A stretch of DNA of 64,000 nucleotides from JACCWM01 sp040393065. GTDB lineage: Bacteria > Myxococcota_A > Bradymonadia > Bradymonadales > Bradymonadaceae. The translations under genes and the position numbers were made by a program. This document shows, in pieces, positions 42,861 to 52,386 of the stretch. Location of the stretch: contig JBEBUW010000013.1 of NCBI GenBank assembly GCA_040393065.1, positions 1 to 64,000 of the forward strand. The letters are read 5' to 3'. The notes under the pieces were generated by a model. The model had not been told where the DNA came from and did not search any database. It saw nothing but the letters and a program-made list of their open reading frames with translations. Every line of letters begins with the position of its first letter. Positions within the stretch are counted from its first letter, which is position 1.

Positions 42861-44402
42861 TTAATGTCTGCCAGCCTGAGCATACGAATCAGCAGGAGCT
42901 GATACGCTATCAAAATCAAATCCCACGTCACCGCCCAGCTCACGTGCAAAACGCCGCTCAAACTCCTCGAGCTCCGATTGCGCCAGACTCAGCTTTTCTT
43001 CGTCGGAAGAAAACACTGTTTTTCCAAAAACCACATTTTCCTGGGCCGCCTGACGCGCCAGCTGCGCATCGCGGAATTGTTCCGCTACACGCGGGAACAC
43101 GTAGGCCGTCTGGCCATCTCTGGAAACCAGGACATCGCCCTCAAAATCCTGCAGAAACTGGGTGGCAAGCGGCTCGGGCAATGCCTGTTGATGAACGGGA
43201 TATGCCTGGCCTGTTTCGGTCGACATAAACACAGCCTGCATCATCTGGCGGCGCTGATTTTCTTTCTCCGCCTTCGCCACGGCTTTTTTACGCTGAATCG
43301 AACGAACAAACGGAATGAAAAAGAATGTCAGGCTAAAAATCAGCGGAACCCAGCCAAGACCAATCGTCAGTGCCAGGGTCTCACCACTGCTCAACATCAA
43401 GTCTCCGGCCGACATCAGCACCATGCCAGACATCAACAGGTTAAAACCATTAAAAATCGTAATCCAGGTATTGGCAGATCCCTTATTTCCGGTCAGCGAA
43501 GGTACCTTTACTCTGCGCTGCCAGATTGGAGGTAAATCACTGGATGATGTATTACCGGAGTCTGCAGCTGCCGTTACACGCAACTCATCAAACGTATAAA
43601 TCAGCGTCCCGTCTTTGCTTACGTCAATATCGCCGCTGTAGCGCATCACACTGGCTGTCAGTGCATTCTCTGCATCAGCCAGACTTAAGCCTGTGCGCGA
43701 CGCCCACTCCGCGGCTGTAATCCGGCCGCGTCGGCTACGCACAAACTGTGCAAACGCACGTTCTGCGGCAAGCGGATCGGGTTGAATCTGCGGACCAAAA
43801 ACATAATCAAAAATCCGCTGATATACCGGCTTTTCTGTTTTTTTACGTTCTCTGGGTTGCATCTGACGATAGCCACGGCCATACCCGCCGCCATAGCCTT
43901 GCCCATACCGGTTATCAAAAAGGTTGATCCAGAAAAACATCTCCAGAATCCGCAACGCCAGTATCAAAGGAAGCTTGAGCAGTTCACCGCCTCCTCGATC
44001 ATTATCGGACTGCGAAGAGGCTGCCATACCGGCGATTCCAAGCGCTAACAACAGCAAAATGAAAATCGCGGTGTATCCAACCAGCGTGACCATGATCCAG
44101 ACCTTAAAAAAGGCCATAAATGCTTTCCACGCCGTTTTCTTAAACTCATGCCAGGCACGGCCCGGCTCTTCCCCGCGGCGTTTCAGCTGCGGATCAAACC
44201 GATACAAAAGATTGCCGTCATCATCGACATCAAGATGACTCTTATAAAACGACAGCATATGCCGCAGCGTTTGCTCCGTTTCACCAAGCGGCAGACCACT
44301 ATCGGCGGCCACATCACCCACCGTCGCCACGCCATTGCGAGCGCGCAAACTGGCGAGTATGCGGTCTTCGTATTCAAATTTAGAAAATCCCTGCTTCGAC
44401 AT
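42861..44402 (-). CDS. Multi-module membrane protein with repeated winged-helix-like units
   Basis: A 513-residue protein of unknown function. A winged-helix-like unit (about residues 8-68) ends in LDVDDDGNLLYRF. A second (about 212-275) ends in IDVSKDGTLIYTF. A third, shorter unit (about 415-440) ends in DVLVSRDGQTAYVF. So one module occurs three times. Between units lie hydrophobic segments (about 95-125 and 140-160, then 320-370) and a Gly/Tyr/Arg-rich patch (GQGYGGGYGRGY). The C-terminus is acidic. It sits between pdxA and pssA in an operon with spacings of 26 and 2 bases. A membrane-linked role is inferred. Confidence 0.75.
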   Translation of the reverse strand: MSKQGFSKFEYEDRILASLRARNGVATVGDVAADSGLPLGETEQTLRHMLSFYKSHLDVDDDGNLLYRFDPQLKRRGEEPGRAWHEFKKTAWKAFMAFFKVWIMVTLVGYTAIFILLLLALGIAGMAASSQSDNDRGGGELLKLPLILALRILEMFFWINLFDNRYGQGYGGGYGRGYRQMQPRERKKTEKPVYQRIFDYVFGPQIQPDPLAAERAFAQFVRSRRGRITAAEWASRTGLSLADAENALTASVMRYSGDIDVSKDGTLIYTFDELRVTAAADSGNTSSSDLPPIWQRRVKVPSLTGNKGSANTWITIFNGFNLLMSGMVLMSAGDLMLSSGETLALTIGLGWVPLIFSLTFFFIPFVRSIQRKKAVAKAEKENQRRQMMQAVFMSTETGQAYPVHQQALPEPLATQFLQDFEGDVLVSRDGQTAYVFPRVAEQFRDAQLARQAAQENVVFGKTVFSSDEEKLSLAQSELEEFERRFARELGGDVGFDFDSVSAPADSYAQAGRH

Positions 44403-44428
44403 GGGAGTTTATTACTCGCTATACGGTA

Positions 44429-45475
44429 TTAAAAATACTCGTTGACCTTCGTACGTCGCGCCATTTCAATCGCCGTAACAATAGCATAGCGCATAGACCC
44501 TTCATCGGCGATGCCACGTCCTGCAATATCATACGCTGTACCATGATCGACCGAGGTACGCACAATCGGTAATCCCAGCGTAATATTGGCTGACTCGCCA
44601 AAATGTAGCAGCTTGAGCGGTATCAGTCCCTGATCATGATACATGCAAATCACTGCGTCATACGGCTGTTCTTCACGCCCAAATCGCGCAAAAAGCGTGT
44701 CGGCCGGCAGCGGCCCCACAAGCTCAACGCCCGGCAAAGCCTGCACAGCACGAAGCTCCTCAAGCGCTGGCCTGATAAGCTCGATCTCTTCCGTTCCCAT
44801 CGCACCGCCCTCACCGGCATGAGGATTCAGCGCACAGACCGCAATCCGGGGCACCTTGATCCCGAACAGTCGATCCAATTCTGTGGCCACCGTACGAATC
44901 GTCGACTGGATGGCATGACCCGATAGCAGTGTACTCACGTCGTTCAACGCGACATGCGTCGTTACCAGCGCCACGCGCAAGCGCGGCCCGGCCAGCATCA
45001 TCACGCTGTGCGGCGCATCAAATCGCTCCGCCAGAATCTCCGTATGCCCGGTCACCGGTTTTCCCACCAGAGAAAACAATTCCTTGGTCCAGGGCGCCGT
45101 CACCACCGCATCGATCTTTCCGGCCACAGCCGCATTGATCGCCGCCAAAAACGCCTCTAACTGCACTTCAGCCGCACGCGCATCATACTGGCCAAGCGGC
45201 AAATCCGTCAGATCCAGGTGCGGACAAACTTCCACCACGGTGATGGTATTGGCTTCCAACGATTCCAGCACAATTTGCGGCCGAAAAGACGCCCGCAACG
45301 GCCTGTAATTCTTGAGCTGGTGGGCCAGCCTCTGATCTTCGCGAATCAGCACATCCAGGCTGCCAAACACAACAAAACGAAGATCTTTCTCTGTATTCGG
45401 CAGTTCCTGCAGCGCTTTCAGGATGACTTCCGGGCCAATCCCGCCCGGATCTCCCATGCTAATTCCGATATTCAT
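44429..45475 (-). CDS. pdxA: 4-hydroxythreonine-4-phosphate dehydrogenase
   Basis: A 348-residue NAD-dependent enzyme of the DXP-dependent vitamin B6 pathway. It oxidises 4-phosphohydroxy-L-threonine to a product that decarboxylates to the PdxJ substrate. Signature parts are ISMGDPGGIGPEVILKAL at the N-terminus, TAPWTKELFSLVGKPVTGHTE (metal-ligand His), ALVTTHVALNDV (second His) and MYHDQGLIPLKL (third His, substrate contact). ATG 45475 with GAGAAAG upstream is used; the frame runs on 60 bases without homology. It lies 100 bases after the SurA-like gene. PdxJ is not in the window. Confidence 0.95.
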   Translation of the reverse strand: MNIGISMGDPGGIGPEVILKALQELPNTEKDLRFVVFGSLDVLIREDQRLAHQLKNYRPLRASFRPQIVLESLEANTITVVEVCPHLDLTDLPLGQYDARAAEVQLEAFLAAINAAVAGKIDAVVTAPWTKELFSLVGKPVTGHTEILAERFDAPHSVMMLAGPRLRVALVTTHVALNDVSTLLSGHAIQSTIRTVATELDRLFGIKVPRIAVCALNPHAGEGGAMGTEEIELIRPALEELRAVQALPGVELVGPLPADTLFARFGREEQPYDAVICMYHDQGLIPLKLLHFGESANITLGLPIVRTSVDHGTAYDIAGRGIADEGSMRYAIVTAIEMARRTKVNEYF

Positions 45476-45575
45476 AGTCTTTCTCGGCTTCCGGTTTCGA
45501 GGATACGCGCGCGCCAGACTTCCTAACCCGCACAACGCTTTCTACCCAAAGCTAAACCCGAATCCGCTCGGATAA

Positions 45576-46586
45576 TCAGTACTTTACTTCAATGAAAGAA
45601 CGCGTACGCAGATTTTGCAAATATATCTCAAGCTGACGCTCCATCGCGCGTTGATGAAGCTCCGCTCGAATCCGCGCCTTTTTCTCTTCAACGTCCGTGC
45701 TTACACGCTCTTCACGCTTAGTAACCGTCACAACGTGAAATCCAAGCGGCGTCTCAACAACCGGTGAATATTCACCAACTTCTAGCGCAAAAGCAGCTTC
45801 CTCAAAACCTGGCGCAAGCTCACCGCGCTGAAACGTCCCGAGATTTCCACCATCTTCCGCACCCGGCCCCTGACTCTCTTCTCTGGCCAGCGTCGCAAAA
45901 TCTTCTCCGGCCAGCAGACGCTCACGCAACGCCTCTGCCTGCGCCCTGGCTGCCTTCAAATCCTCGGGCGCCGTACTTTCCGGCCGAATCACAATATGAC
46001 TGATCGTCACCACCGGCTCAGTCGCTCCACCGGAGCCAAACCGCTGGCGGTACGCAGCATCAATTTCGGAGTCCGAAATATTGATCTGACTGCCCACACG
46101 CACATTGATCAACCGGATCCGCAACAAATTGTTCCGAACCACCTCACGATAATTCTTCGGATTCAGCCCATATTGACTGAGCGTGGCATTAAAATCAGCC
46201 TCACTCATGCCCTGCTGCTGCCGTGTATAAGCAAGCCATTGATCAACTTCTTCATCGCTGATCGCCATATCCAGCTTTTTGGCTTCCTCGAGCAGCAGCT
46301 TTTCATCGACCAGATCTTTCAGCGCTTCACGCATCAGCGCATCTCGCCGGCTGCGATCTTGCAAAACAGACGGATCAAGCCCATTTTGCAGCAAATACGG
46401 AGTCATCGACTTTTGCAAATCATGCAGCGTCACGATTTCGTTGTTCACGCGAGCCACGATTCTATCGACGATCACAGCCTCCGCCACAGCCGGCGACTTG
46501 GCCAGATACAAGCCACTTGAAGCCGTAGCAGCCAGCAGCAAAAATAAGATAGATTTCCAAATCATTCGTTTCATAAGCGCTGTCAT
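45576..46586 (-). CDS. SurA-like periplasmic chaperone / parvulin PPIase
   Basis: A 336-residue exported protein. A signal peptide (about residues 1-35) is followed by a SurA N-terminal domain (VDRIVARVNNEIVTLHDLQK.. LVDEKLLLEEAKKLDMAISD, about 38-175). One parvulin rotamase domain (about 190-295) has ISHIVIRPEST, EESQGPGAEDGGNLGTF, RGELAPGFEEAAFAL and TPLGFHVVTV. SurA escorts unfolded outer-membrane proteins through the periplasm; E. coli SurA has two rotamase domains, and this one has a single copy. It lies 47 bases after a second PPIase gene, so they probably share a transcript. Confidence 0.92.
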   Translation of the reverse strand: MTALMKRMIWKSILFLLLAATASSGLYLAKSPAVAEAVIVDRIVARVNNEIVTLHDLQKSMTPYLLQNGLDPSVLQDRSRRDALMREALKDLVDEKLLLEEAKKLDMAISDEEVDQWLAYTRQQQGMSEADFNATLSQYGLNPKNYREVVRNNLLRIRLINVRVGSQINISDSEIDAAYRQRFGSGGATEPVVTISHIVIRPESTAPEDLKAARAQAEALRERLLAGEDFATLAREESQGPGAEDGGNLGTFQRGELAPGFEEAAFALEVGEYSPVVETPLGFHVVTVTKREERVSTDVEEKKARIRAELHQRAMERQLEIYLQNLRTRSFIEVKY

Positions 46587-46633
46587 ACTTCAAAAAAAGA
46601 GACGTTCATCCCGGCCAAAATTCAGGTTCAGAA

Positions 46634-47659
46634 TCATTTCTGATCCGTAGAATTTGAATCAGTACCTGTCGACATATCACGCCTCGGCAAAAGTGGAAGC
46701 TCGGCAAGCCGATCCTCAAAGATTTCCACATCCGCAGAACGCATCAAACCCTCAACAAATTCTACGCGCGCCCTTTCTCTTTCTTGCTCAAAAAGCTGAC
46801 GACGCGCCTGAGCCTGCGCATCGCTCTGAGAAAGCGCCGCCGGTGCAGCCGCACGTTTTTCCAGAATCATCGCAAGCTGCCAGCCATCTTCCACCTCATA
46901 AGGCTGCGACAACGCACCGACTTCTTCTAACCGAAACGCCTGCTCACGCAACACCCGGCGCGCCTCATCATCGGCCAATACAAATCCGACATCGCCGCCG
47001 CGCTCGGCCGAAACACGATCCGTGGAATATCGATGCGCAAGAATCCGAAAGCTTTGCATCCGCTCCGCCACCGAGCCATATGCTCGATCCTCAAACCGCG
47101 CACGAAGCTCAGCCGCTTCCGCTTCAGTATCCGTCGTCAAAACCACCATGCGCCGCTCTTCTGGCGCCGCCTGCTCACCGTTTTCCACAATCTGTGTACT
47201 TTCCAGCGCGTTTTCATCCAGCTCACGGACTTGCACACGCTCGCGAAGCTCATCTTGCAAAACTTTGCGGCCCAGCACTTCCTTCATCGCCTGCAAAACC
47301 AGCGGATCTGTGCCATATCCGCGCCGCTCGGCCTCGTCTGCAAGCACTTCAAATTGTACGACATCCACCAGATATTCTTGCTTACTTTCCGTCGTTGCAT
47401 ACCGCGCCTGCGCAAATTCGGCGAGTGTGGAGAGGCGGCGCTCAAACTCATGGAGCGTGAGAATTTCCTGATCAATGATGGCCACAGCCTGCGCCGAAGC
47501 CGCGCGCTCTTCAGCCGGCCGCTCCTGAGCCGCGCCCGGTTGACTGCGCAATAAATTGGCCTCCACATCCGAAGGCCGCTCCGGTGCACATCCCGCAACG
47601 CCGAACCAGAAAAGGCCGCCCACCAACGCGAATTGAATCAAAACACTCGGATATTTCAC
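46634..47659 (-). CDS. PPIase-like chaperone lipoprotein (PrsA/SurA family)
   Basis: A 341-residue predicted lipoprotein with lipobox GVAGC (Cys about residue 24). A SurA/PrsA N-terminal helical domain (ILTLHEFERRLSTLAEFA.. VVQFEVLADEAERRGYG) is followed by a weak parvulin domain (about 180-300; ILAHRYSTDRVSAERGGDVGF, FRLEEVGALSQPYEVEDGWQLAMI). The rotamase active-site residues cannot be confirmed, so catalysis may be weak or lost. The start is GTG 47659. It follows mfd by 25 bases, and the SurA-like gene follows it, giving a tandem chaperone pair. Confidence 0.85.
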   Translation of the reverse strand: MKYPSVLIQFALVGGLFWFGVAGCAPERPSDVEANLLRSQPGAAQERPAEERAASAQAVAIIDQEILTLHEFERRLSTLAEFAQARYATTESKQEYLVDVVQFEVLADEAERRGYGTDPLVLQAMKEVLGRKVLQDELRERVQVRELDENALESTQIVENGEQAAPEERRMVVLTTDTEAEAAELRARFEDRAYGSVAERMQSFRILAHRYSTDRVSAERGGDVGFVLADDEARRVLREQAFRLEEVGALSQPYEVEDGWQLAMILEKRAAAPAALSQSDAQAQARRQLFEQERERARVEFVEGLMRSADVEIFEDRLAELPLLPRRDMSTGTDSNSTDQK

Positions 47660-47684
47660 AAGATTTATGCCTTCAACAAACCTT

Positions 47685-50600
47685 TTATGCCGAAATCAGA
47701 GCAAGCAACATCTCAAGCATTTCACGTGAAGTCTGCAGCGGTCGAGCCGATTCATCCGGTCGCAGCGCAAAAATCAACTTCATATCCGCCGTCAACCGCC
47801 AGCGTCCTCGACTCGCATGGACCATTTCCACAACACGCGCCGGATCAAGCGGCGTTGTCGCATCCAACTCGATGCTGATCGCACTGACGCCCGCATCCAG
47901 CCTGCGCGCGCGCAGCTTGCGAAGGTTGATTTTTACCGCGATCACATCCCGCAAATTTCGCACCGAATCCTCCGGCGTTCCAAAGCGATCTGTCATTTCG
48001 CCATAAATATCGTACAGATCGTCCAACGTCTGCGCGAGCGAAAAACGCTTGTAAAACATCAGTCGTAGCGATGTCGCCGGGATATACTCATCCGGAATAT
48101 ACGCTTCGACCGAAATATTGACCTCCGGCTCGATATCTTCTTCAGACTGCTGGCCGCGAATATCGTTGATCGCCTCTTCCAAAAGCTCCGAATATAGATC
48201 CAGACCGACCGCCGCCACATGACCGCTTTGATCGTCGCTGAGCAAATTGCCTGCCCCGCGAATCTCCAGATCATAACTTGCCACCTGAAAACCGCTGCCC
48301 AGATCTGTATGCGTTTGAATGACCTCCAGCCGTTTTTCAGCATCAGCAGGCAATTTTCCCTGCGCCGGAATCAACATATACGCAAAAGCGCGCTCTTTTC
48401 CGCGTCCGACACGACCGCGAAGCTGATACAGCTGCGACAGACCAAAATTATCAGCACGATTGATGATAATCGTATTCGCATTCGGAATATCCAGCCCGCT
48501 CTCAATGATGCTCGAGCACACCAGCACATTCACATCGTTGCGAATATACGCCATCATCACTTCTTCAAGTTTCCCTTCCGGCATCTGACCATGCGCCACA
48601 GCAACGCGTGCTTCCGGCAAAATTTTGCGCAAATGCTCCGCCGTTTCTTCAATCGTCTGCACGCGGTTATGCACATAAAAAACCTGACCCCCGCGCGATA
48701 GTTCACGCATCGCCGCTTCCCGCACCAGCCCATCACTGTAGCGCGCAACATGCGTACGCACCGCCAGCCGGCTGTACGGCGGCGTCGCAATAATCGACAG
48801 ATCGCGAATCCCCAGCATACTCATCTGCAAAGTGCGCGGAATGGGCGTCGCCGTCAGCGTCAAAACATCCACATTATGACGCATCTGCTTGATCCGCTCT
48901 TTATGCACCACGCCAAATCGCTGCTCTTCGTCGATCACCAGAAGTCCCAGATCCCGGAACTCAATATCTTTCGACAACACGCGATGCGTTCCAATCAACA
49001 CATCCACCTTGCCGGCCGCCGTGTCCTCCAGGATGGTTTTGACTTCCTTAGCCGTGCGAAATCGATTGATCGCCTCCACCCGCACGCCAAAATCCTTCAT
49101 GCGCGCCTGAAACGACTGATAATGCTGCTCACACAAAAGCGTCGTCGGCACCAGCACTGCCACCTGCTTGCCATCGACCACCGCCTTCATCGCCGCTCGA
49201 ATCCCGACTTCCGTTTTCCCAAACCCGACGTCACCACAGATCAACCGATCCATCGGCCGAATCTGCGTCATATCATCGAGCACATCCTGAATCGCATCGG
49301 CCTGATCGGGCGTCTCTTCAAACGGAAACGCTGCTTCAAATTCACGATACAGATCATCCGGCGGACTAAAACGAATCCCCTTCGCAAGCTCGCGACGCGC
49401 ATAAAGCGCCAGCAAATCGCCGGCAATCGCCCGGATATTCTCCTTAACCCGCTCCTTGGTCTTATCCCAGCGCGTGCCACCCAGCTTATCCAGCGCCAGT
49501 CCATCCGTCGCGCCCACGTATTTTTGTACGCACCCCAGCCGATACACCGGCAAATACAGCTTATCGCCGCCGGCATACTCAAGCATCAAAAAGTCATTGC
49601 CGATTCCGCCGACTTCCATGTGCACAAGGCCCAGATAGCGCCCGATCCCGAAATCAACATGCACAACAGCATCGCCCGTATTCAGATCGCGAAAATGACT
49701 GATCGCAGCATGCTCGGCGATCGACTTTTTCGCATGCGATACCGCACGATCCCCAAAAACCTCCGTCCCGGAAATCACGCACAGGCTGAGCTGCTCACTA
49801 CGAAAACCACTGGATAAATCCGCCTGATAAATCTCAATGATTTCCGCCGGCGCCGGCACCGGTTCCGAAACATCCACCGGCGTCGGCAATACAAAAGCAT
49901 CCTCACCGGCAGCCTGAAGCAAATCACGCAGACGCTCGACCTGCGCGCTGGATTTGCACGCAAACATCAACCGCCCGTAACGTTCCTTCCACTCCGGCAA
50001 ACGCTCCAGCAGCGCACGCACCGTCTGCTCAATACTCGGATGCTGCTTGCGCAACATGATCACATCGGTATTTTCGCGCGCCCGAAACTCAAAACTCACG
50101 TCCTCGTCGTCTGGCGCAAGCGGAAAACCAATCTCATCCGGCGCAAGCGACGTATACAACTGACGCCACTCCAGCCGCTGCGAGCGCCCCAGCACGACTT
50201 CCACCATTTTTTCCGGCGAACGATAATACTCGTCCAATCCGAACACAAAGCCGCCCGACGCAAGCGCCGCGGCCTGTTCCTCCAAACGCGTCTGCCACAA
50301 CTGCTGTGCAGCCTCGACCACGCCATCCGGATCGAGCAAAACCACCAGCGCATTGTCCGGCAAATAATCAAAAAGATCTGCCATCTCCCGATGCAACGCC
50401 GGCGAAATCGCCTCGATCCCTACAAAATGCAATCCGGCCTGCAGATCTGCCAGCACCTCGCGCAGCTTTTTGCTCGGCACATTGTGTTCCTGCGCAAGCT
50501 GCCGAAGCCGCGTCGTAGCAATCCGCAACGCCTGCTCATCCAAAATATCCTGGCGAACCGGAAAAACCGTGCACCGATCCCGAATTTCCAGACTGCGCTG

Positions 50601-51371
50601 CGTCTGCGGATCAAAAAGCCGCACCTCCGCAACGTCATCGCCCCAGCGCTCCATCCGAAACGGGTATTTCTCAAGCGGACTGAAGATATCAACAATATCT
50701 CCGCGCAGCGCAAAGGTCCCCGGATCTTCCACCACCGGCACCTCGACATAGCCGCACTCCGCCAGATGCGCGCGCAACGCTTCATTGCTCACCACATCAT
50801 TGACCGCATAGCTGCGCGCATGCCCGGCCATCGCAGCGGCACTCATCGACTTACGCAGCGCCGCACGCGCCGAACTGACCACAAAACGCGGCGGAACATC
50901 GCGCGTCAACTTATACAACGTCGTCAAACGCTGCATCGACATGCGCCGATCGAGCGCCGCCTGATGAAACGGCCCGATATCAAATTCCGGCAAAAGCAAC
51001 ACTTCATCCTGCACCAGACGCGCTGCCTGTTCCTCACCCCCAACGCCTTCGCCATCCTCATCATCGAGGTCATCTGACCCGGTCTCTCCGACAAAAAGGC
51101 GCAGATCTTCCACCAGCCCCTCTGCCTGCTTTCCATCCGCTGTCAAAATCACCAGCGGGCGATTCAAACGACGACTCAAATCCGCCAGAATACAAGCACG
51201 CAATCCACCACTGCCGCCGCGCACCTGCACCTGCTTTTGATTCGTCAGCAACGCTTCACTGAGCGCCCCGATCGGATAACGCTCCTCGCCCGTCATCAGC
51301 TCTTCACTGACTGTCAGCCCCTGGCCCTTCGAATCGTCTAAAGATTGCATGATCTTCGCATGAGAATTCAT
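47685..51371 (-). CDS. mfd: Transcription-repair coupling factor
   Basis: A 1228-residue SF2 translocase that dislodges RNA polymerase stalled at DNA lesions and recruits UvrA. The N-terminal UvrB-homology region has the usual architecture. The polymerase-interacting RID follows (LNTGDAVVHVDFGIGRYLGL.., about residues 575-650). The translocase has GDVGFGKTEVGIRAAMKAV (Walker A), VIDEEQRFGV (DEEQ box), TLTATPIPRTL and RGRVGRGKERAFAYM. The C-terminal TRCF domain (VSVEAYIPDEYIP) is complete. It is slightly longer than usual (about 1150) owing to acidic insertions in the N-terminal part. It heads a six-gene minus-strand operon that ends with pssA. Confidence 0.97.
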   Translation of the reverse strand: MNSHAKIMQSLDDSKGQGLTVSEELMTGEERYPIGALSEALLTNQKQVQVRGGSGGLRACILADLSRRLNRPLVILTADGKQAEGLVEDLRLFVGETGSDDLDDEDGEGVGGEEQAARLVQDEVLLLPEFDIGPFHQAALDRRMSMQRLTTLYKLTRDVPPRFVVSSARAALRKSMSAAAMAGHARSYAVNDVVSNEALRAHLAECGYVEVPVVEDPGTFALRGDIVDIFSPLEKYPFRMERWGDDVAEVRLFDPQTQRSLEIRDRCTVFPVRQDILDEQALRIATTRLRQLAQEHNVPSKKLREVLADLQAGLHFVGIEAISPALHREMADLFDYLPDNALVVLLDPDGVVEAAQQLWQTRLEEQAAALASGGFVFGLDEYYRSPEKMVEVVLGRSQRLEWRQLYTSLAPDEIGFPLAPDDEDVSFEFRARENTDVIMLRKQHPSIEQTVRALLERLPEWKERYGRLMFACKSSAQVERLRDLLQAAGEDAFVLPTPVDVSEPVPAPAEIIEIYQADLSSGFRSEQLSLCVISGTEVFGDRAVSHAKKSIAEHAAISHFRDLNTGDAVVHVDFGIGRYLGLVHMEVGGIGNDFLMLEYAGGDKLYLPVYRLGCVQKYVGATDGLALDKLGGTRWDKTKERVKENIRAIAGDLLALYARRELAKGIRFSPPDDLYREFEAAFPFEETPDQADAIQDVLDDMTQIRPMDRLICGDVGFGKTEVGIRAAMKAVVDGKQVAVLVPTTLLCEQHYQSFQARMKDFGVRVEAINRFRTAKEVKTILEDTAAGKVDVLIGTHRVLSKDIEFRDLGLLVIDEEQRFGVVHKERIKQMRHNVDVLTLTATPIPRTLQMSMLGIRDLSIIATPPYSRLAVRTHVARYSDGLVREAAMRELSRGGQVFYVHNRVQTIEETAEHLRKILPEARVAVAHGQMPEGKLEEVMMAYIRNDVNVLVCSSIIESGLDIPNANTIIINRADNFGLSQLYQLRGRVGRGKERAFAYMLIPAQGKLPADAEKRLEVIQTHTDLGSGFQVASYDLEIRGAGNLLSDDQSGHVAAVGLDLYSELLEEAINDIRGQQSEEDIEPEVNISVEAYIPDEYIPATSLRLMFYKRFSLAQTLDDLYDIYGEMTDRFGTPEDSVRNLRDVIAVKINLRKLRARRLDAGVSAISIELDATTPLDPARVVEMVHASRGRWRLTADMKLIFALRPDESARPLQTSREMLEMLLALISA

Positions 51372-51773
51372 ATCAAAACTCTGAGGTCTTCATCATTTGG
51401 ACGCACTATCGCAAATGCAGCCCCGTGTAATCACCGGCCGGCCCCGTTGTCAAACGACCTGATCGATCTACACGGCTCTTTTTCATAGTTTTTTATCGTG
51501 TGGCCCAAAGCTTGCAGAAGCTATCCTACGACAGCGGAACGCGTCGTCGAAAAAGCAAAATTCTTCGGACATGCTTTCTCACAACGTCTGATGTCAAAGA
51601 GATATTCGCAATCGCAACACAATGCACCAGATGTTGTTGATCTTTGAAAAAGATGTCGCTATTCTCCGAAACCATGAAACGGTCGACATGAAGGAAGGCG
51701 ACGGGATTTCGAAAATTTCGAGTTTTTGTCAACAGAGCGCATGAAGACTACCGCAACATCAATCGAGGACGTC
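51372..51773. other. Divergent leader between mfd and the first Flp pilin
   Basis: About 400 bases with no supported gene. It holds a sigma54-type promoter (51501-51516) that leaves a leader of roughly 250 bases before the pilin start. A 40-codon frame (51622-51744) in that leader has no ribosome binding site. AGAG/GAGG sites lie just before the pilin gene. Confidence 0.5.
51501..51516 (+). promoter_or_regulatory. Sigma54 (-24/-12) promoter upstream of Flp pilin 1
   Basis: TGGCCC-AAAGC-TTGCA matches the sigma54 consensus TGGCAC-N5-TTGCW at 15 of the 16 spaced positions (A replaced by C), with exact GG/GC spacing. It points toward the pilin gene at 51774. Confidence 0.65.
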
Positions 51774-52001
51774 ATGAATTTCGACACAGAAAATCCTAAC
51801 AACTTCGCTCAGCTCATGCAGCGTGCAAGCAGTGCTCTTCGACGCTTTCACAACGATGAGTCCGGCGTAGCTGCGACGGAGTACATCATTGTCTTCTCAT
51901 TGATCAGCTTTGGCTCGACAATCGCGCTGTTGGCGACTGCGGTGTATGTAAAAGCCTACCGCGACTTTTTAGTCTGGTGGCTGTCTCACCCGGCGATCTA
52001 A
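51774..52001 (+). CDS. Flp-type pilin 1
   Basis: A 75-residue Flp/Fap prepilin, the subunit of tight-adherence (Tad) pili. The leader ends in DESG, with predicted cleavage between Gly31 and Val32. The mature chain starts VAATEY, with Glu at +5 and Tyr at +6 as required, and a hydrophobic assembly helix follows (IIVFSLISFGSTIALLATAVYV). The ATG at 51774 is chosen because GAGG lies 5 bases upstream; an in-frame ATG at 51741 would give a 33-base longer leader. A second pilin follows 145 bases downstream with its own promoter. Confidence 0.87.
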   Translation: MNFDTENPNNFAQLMQRASSALRRFHNDESGVAATEYIIVFSLISFGSTIALLATAVYVKAYRDFLVWWLSHPAI

Positions 52002-52029
52002 ACAATCGCCTGCAAACTTTTGCCAGGGC

Positions 52030-52045
52030 TGGCACAGAGTTTGCT
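52030..52045 (+). promoter_or_regulatory. Consensus sigma54 promoter upstream of Flp pilin 2
   Basis: TGGCAC-AGAGT-TTGCT is a perfect match to the sigma54 -24/-12 consensus TGGCAC-N5-TTGCW. It lies about 100 bases before the pilin start at 52147. Confidence 0.88.
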
Positions 52046-52146
52046 TTACCCTAAGTAGTGACGCCGATGAGATGGACTCAAAGGCAGCAAGGCCCAAATA
52101 ACCGTTGGTCGATTATGACCATCACATCACCCACAGGAGATATGCA

Positions 52147-52338
52147 ATGAATGCTCTCAAGAATCTGCTGGCCGCGTTCCACTCGGATGAAGATGGTGCT
52201 ACCGCCACGGAATACATCATCCTTCTTATCCTGATTGCTTGCTTCGTCATCGCAATCGTCAAAATCTTCGGTAAAACCGTTAGCTCCAAGTTCGGCGCTG
52301 CCAACACCGAAGTCATCACCGAAGTAAAAATCAAGTAA
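52147..52338 (+). CDS. Flp-type pilin 2
   Basis: A 63-residue Flp/Fap prepilin. The leader is short and charged, ending DEDG, with cleavage predicted between Gly17 and Ala18. Glu22 is at +5 and Tyr23 at +6. A long hydrophobic helix follows (IILLILIACFVIAIVKIF). The C-terminal part is short and polar. AGGAGA lies 7 bases before the ATG. The perfect sigma54 promoter and the strong terminator after it suggest that this is the abundant major pilin and that pilin 1 is a paralogue. Confidence 0.93.
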   Translation: MNALKNLLAAFHSDEDGATATEYIILLILIACFVIAIVKIFGKTVSSKFGAANTEVITEVKIK

Positions 52339-52386
52339 TTACCGTTACTTGATTCAAAATGGCTTTGCCAGAATATAAGTAATTCC

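Noticed and set aside
51622..51744. 40-codon frame in the leader of pilin 1 whose stop overlaps an ATG
   Set aside because: It has no ribosome binding site and no recognisable features. The pilin start at 51774 has its own GAGG.
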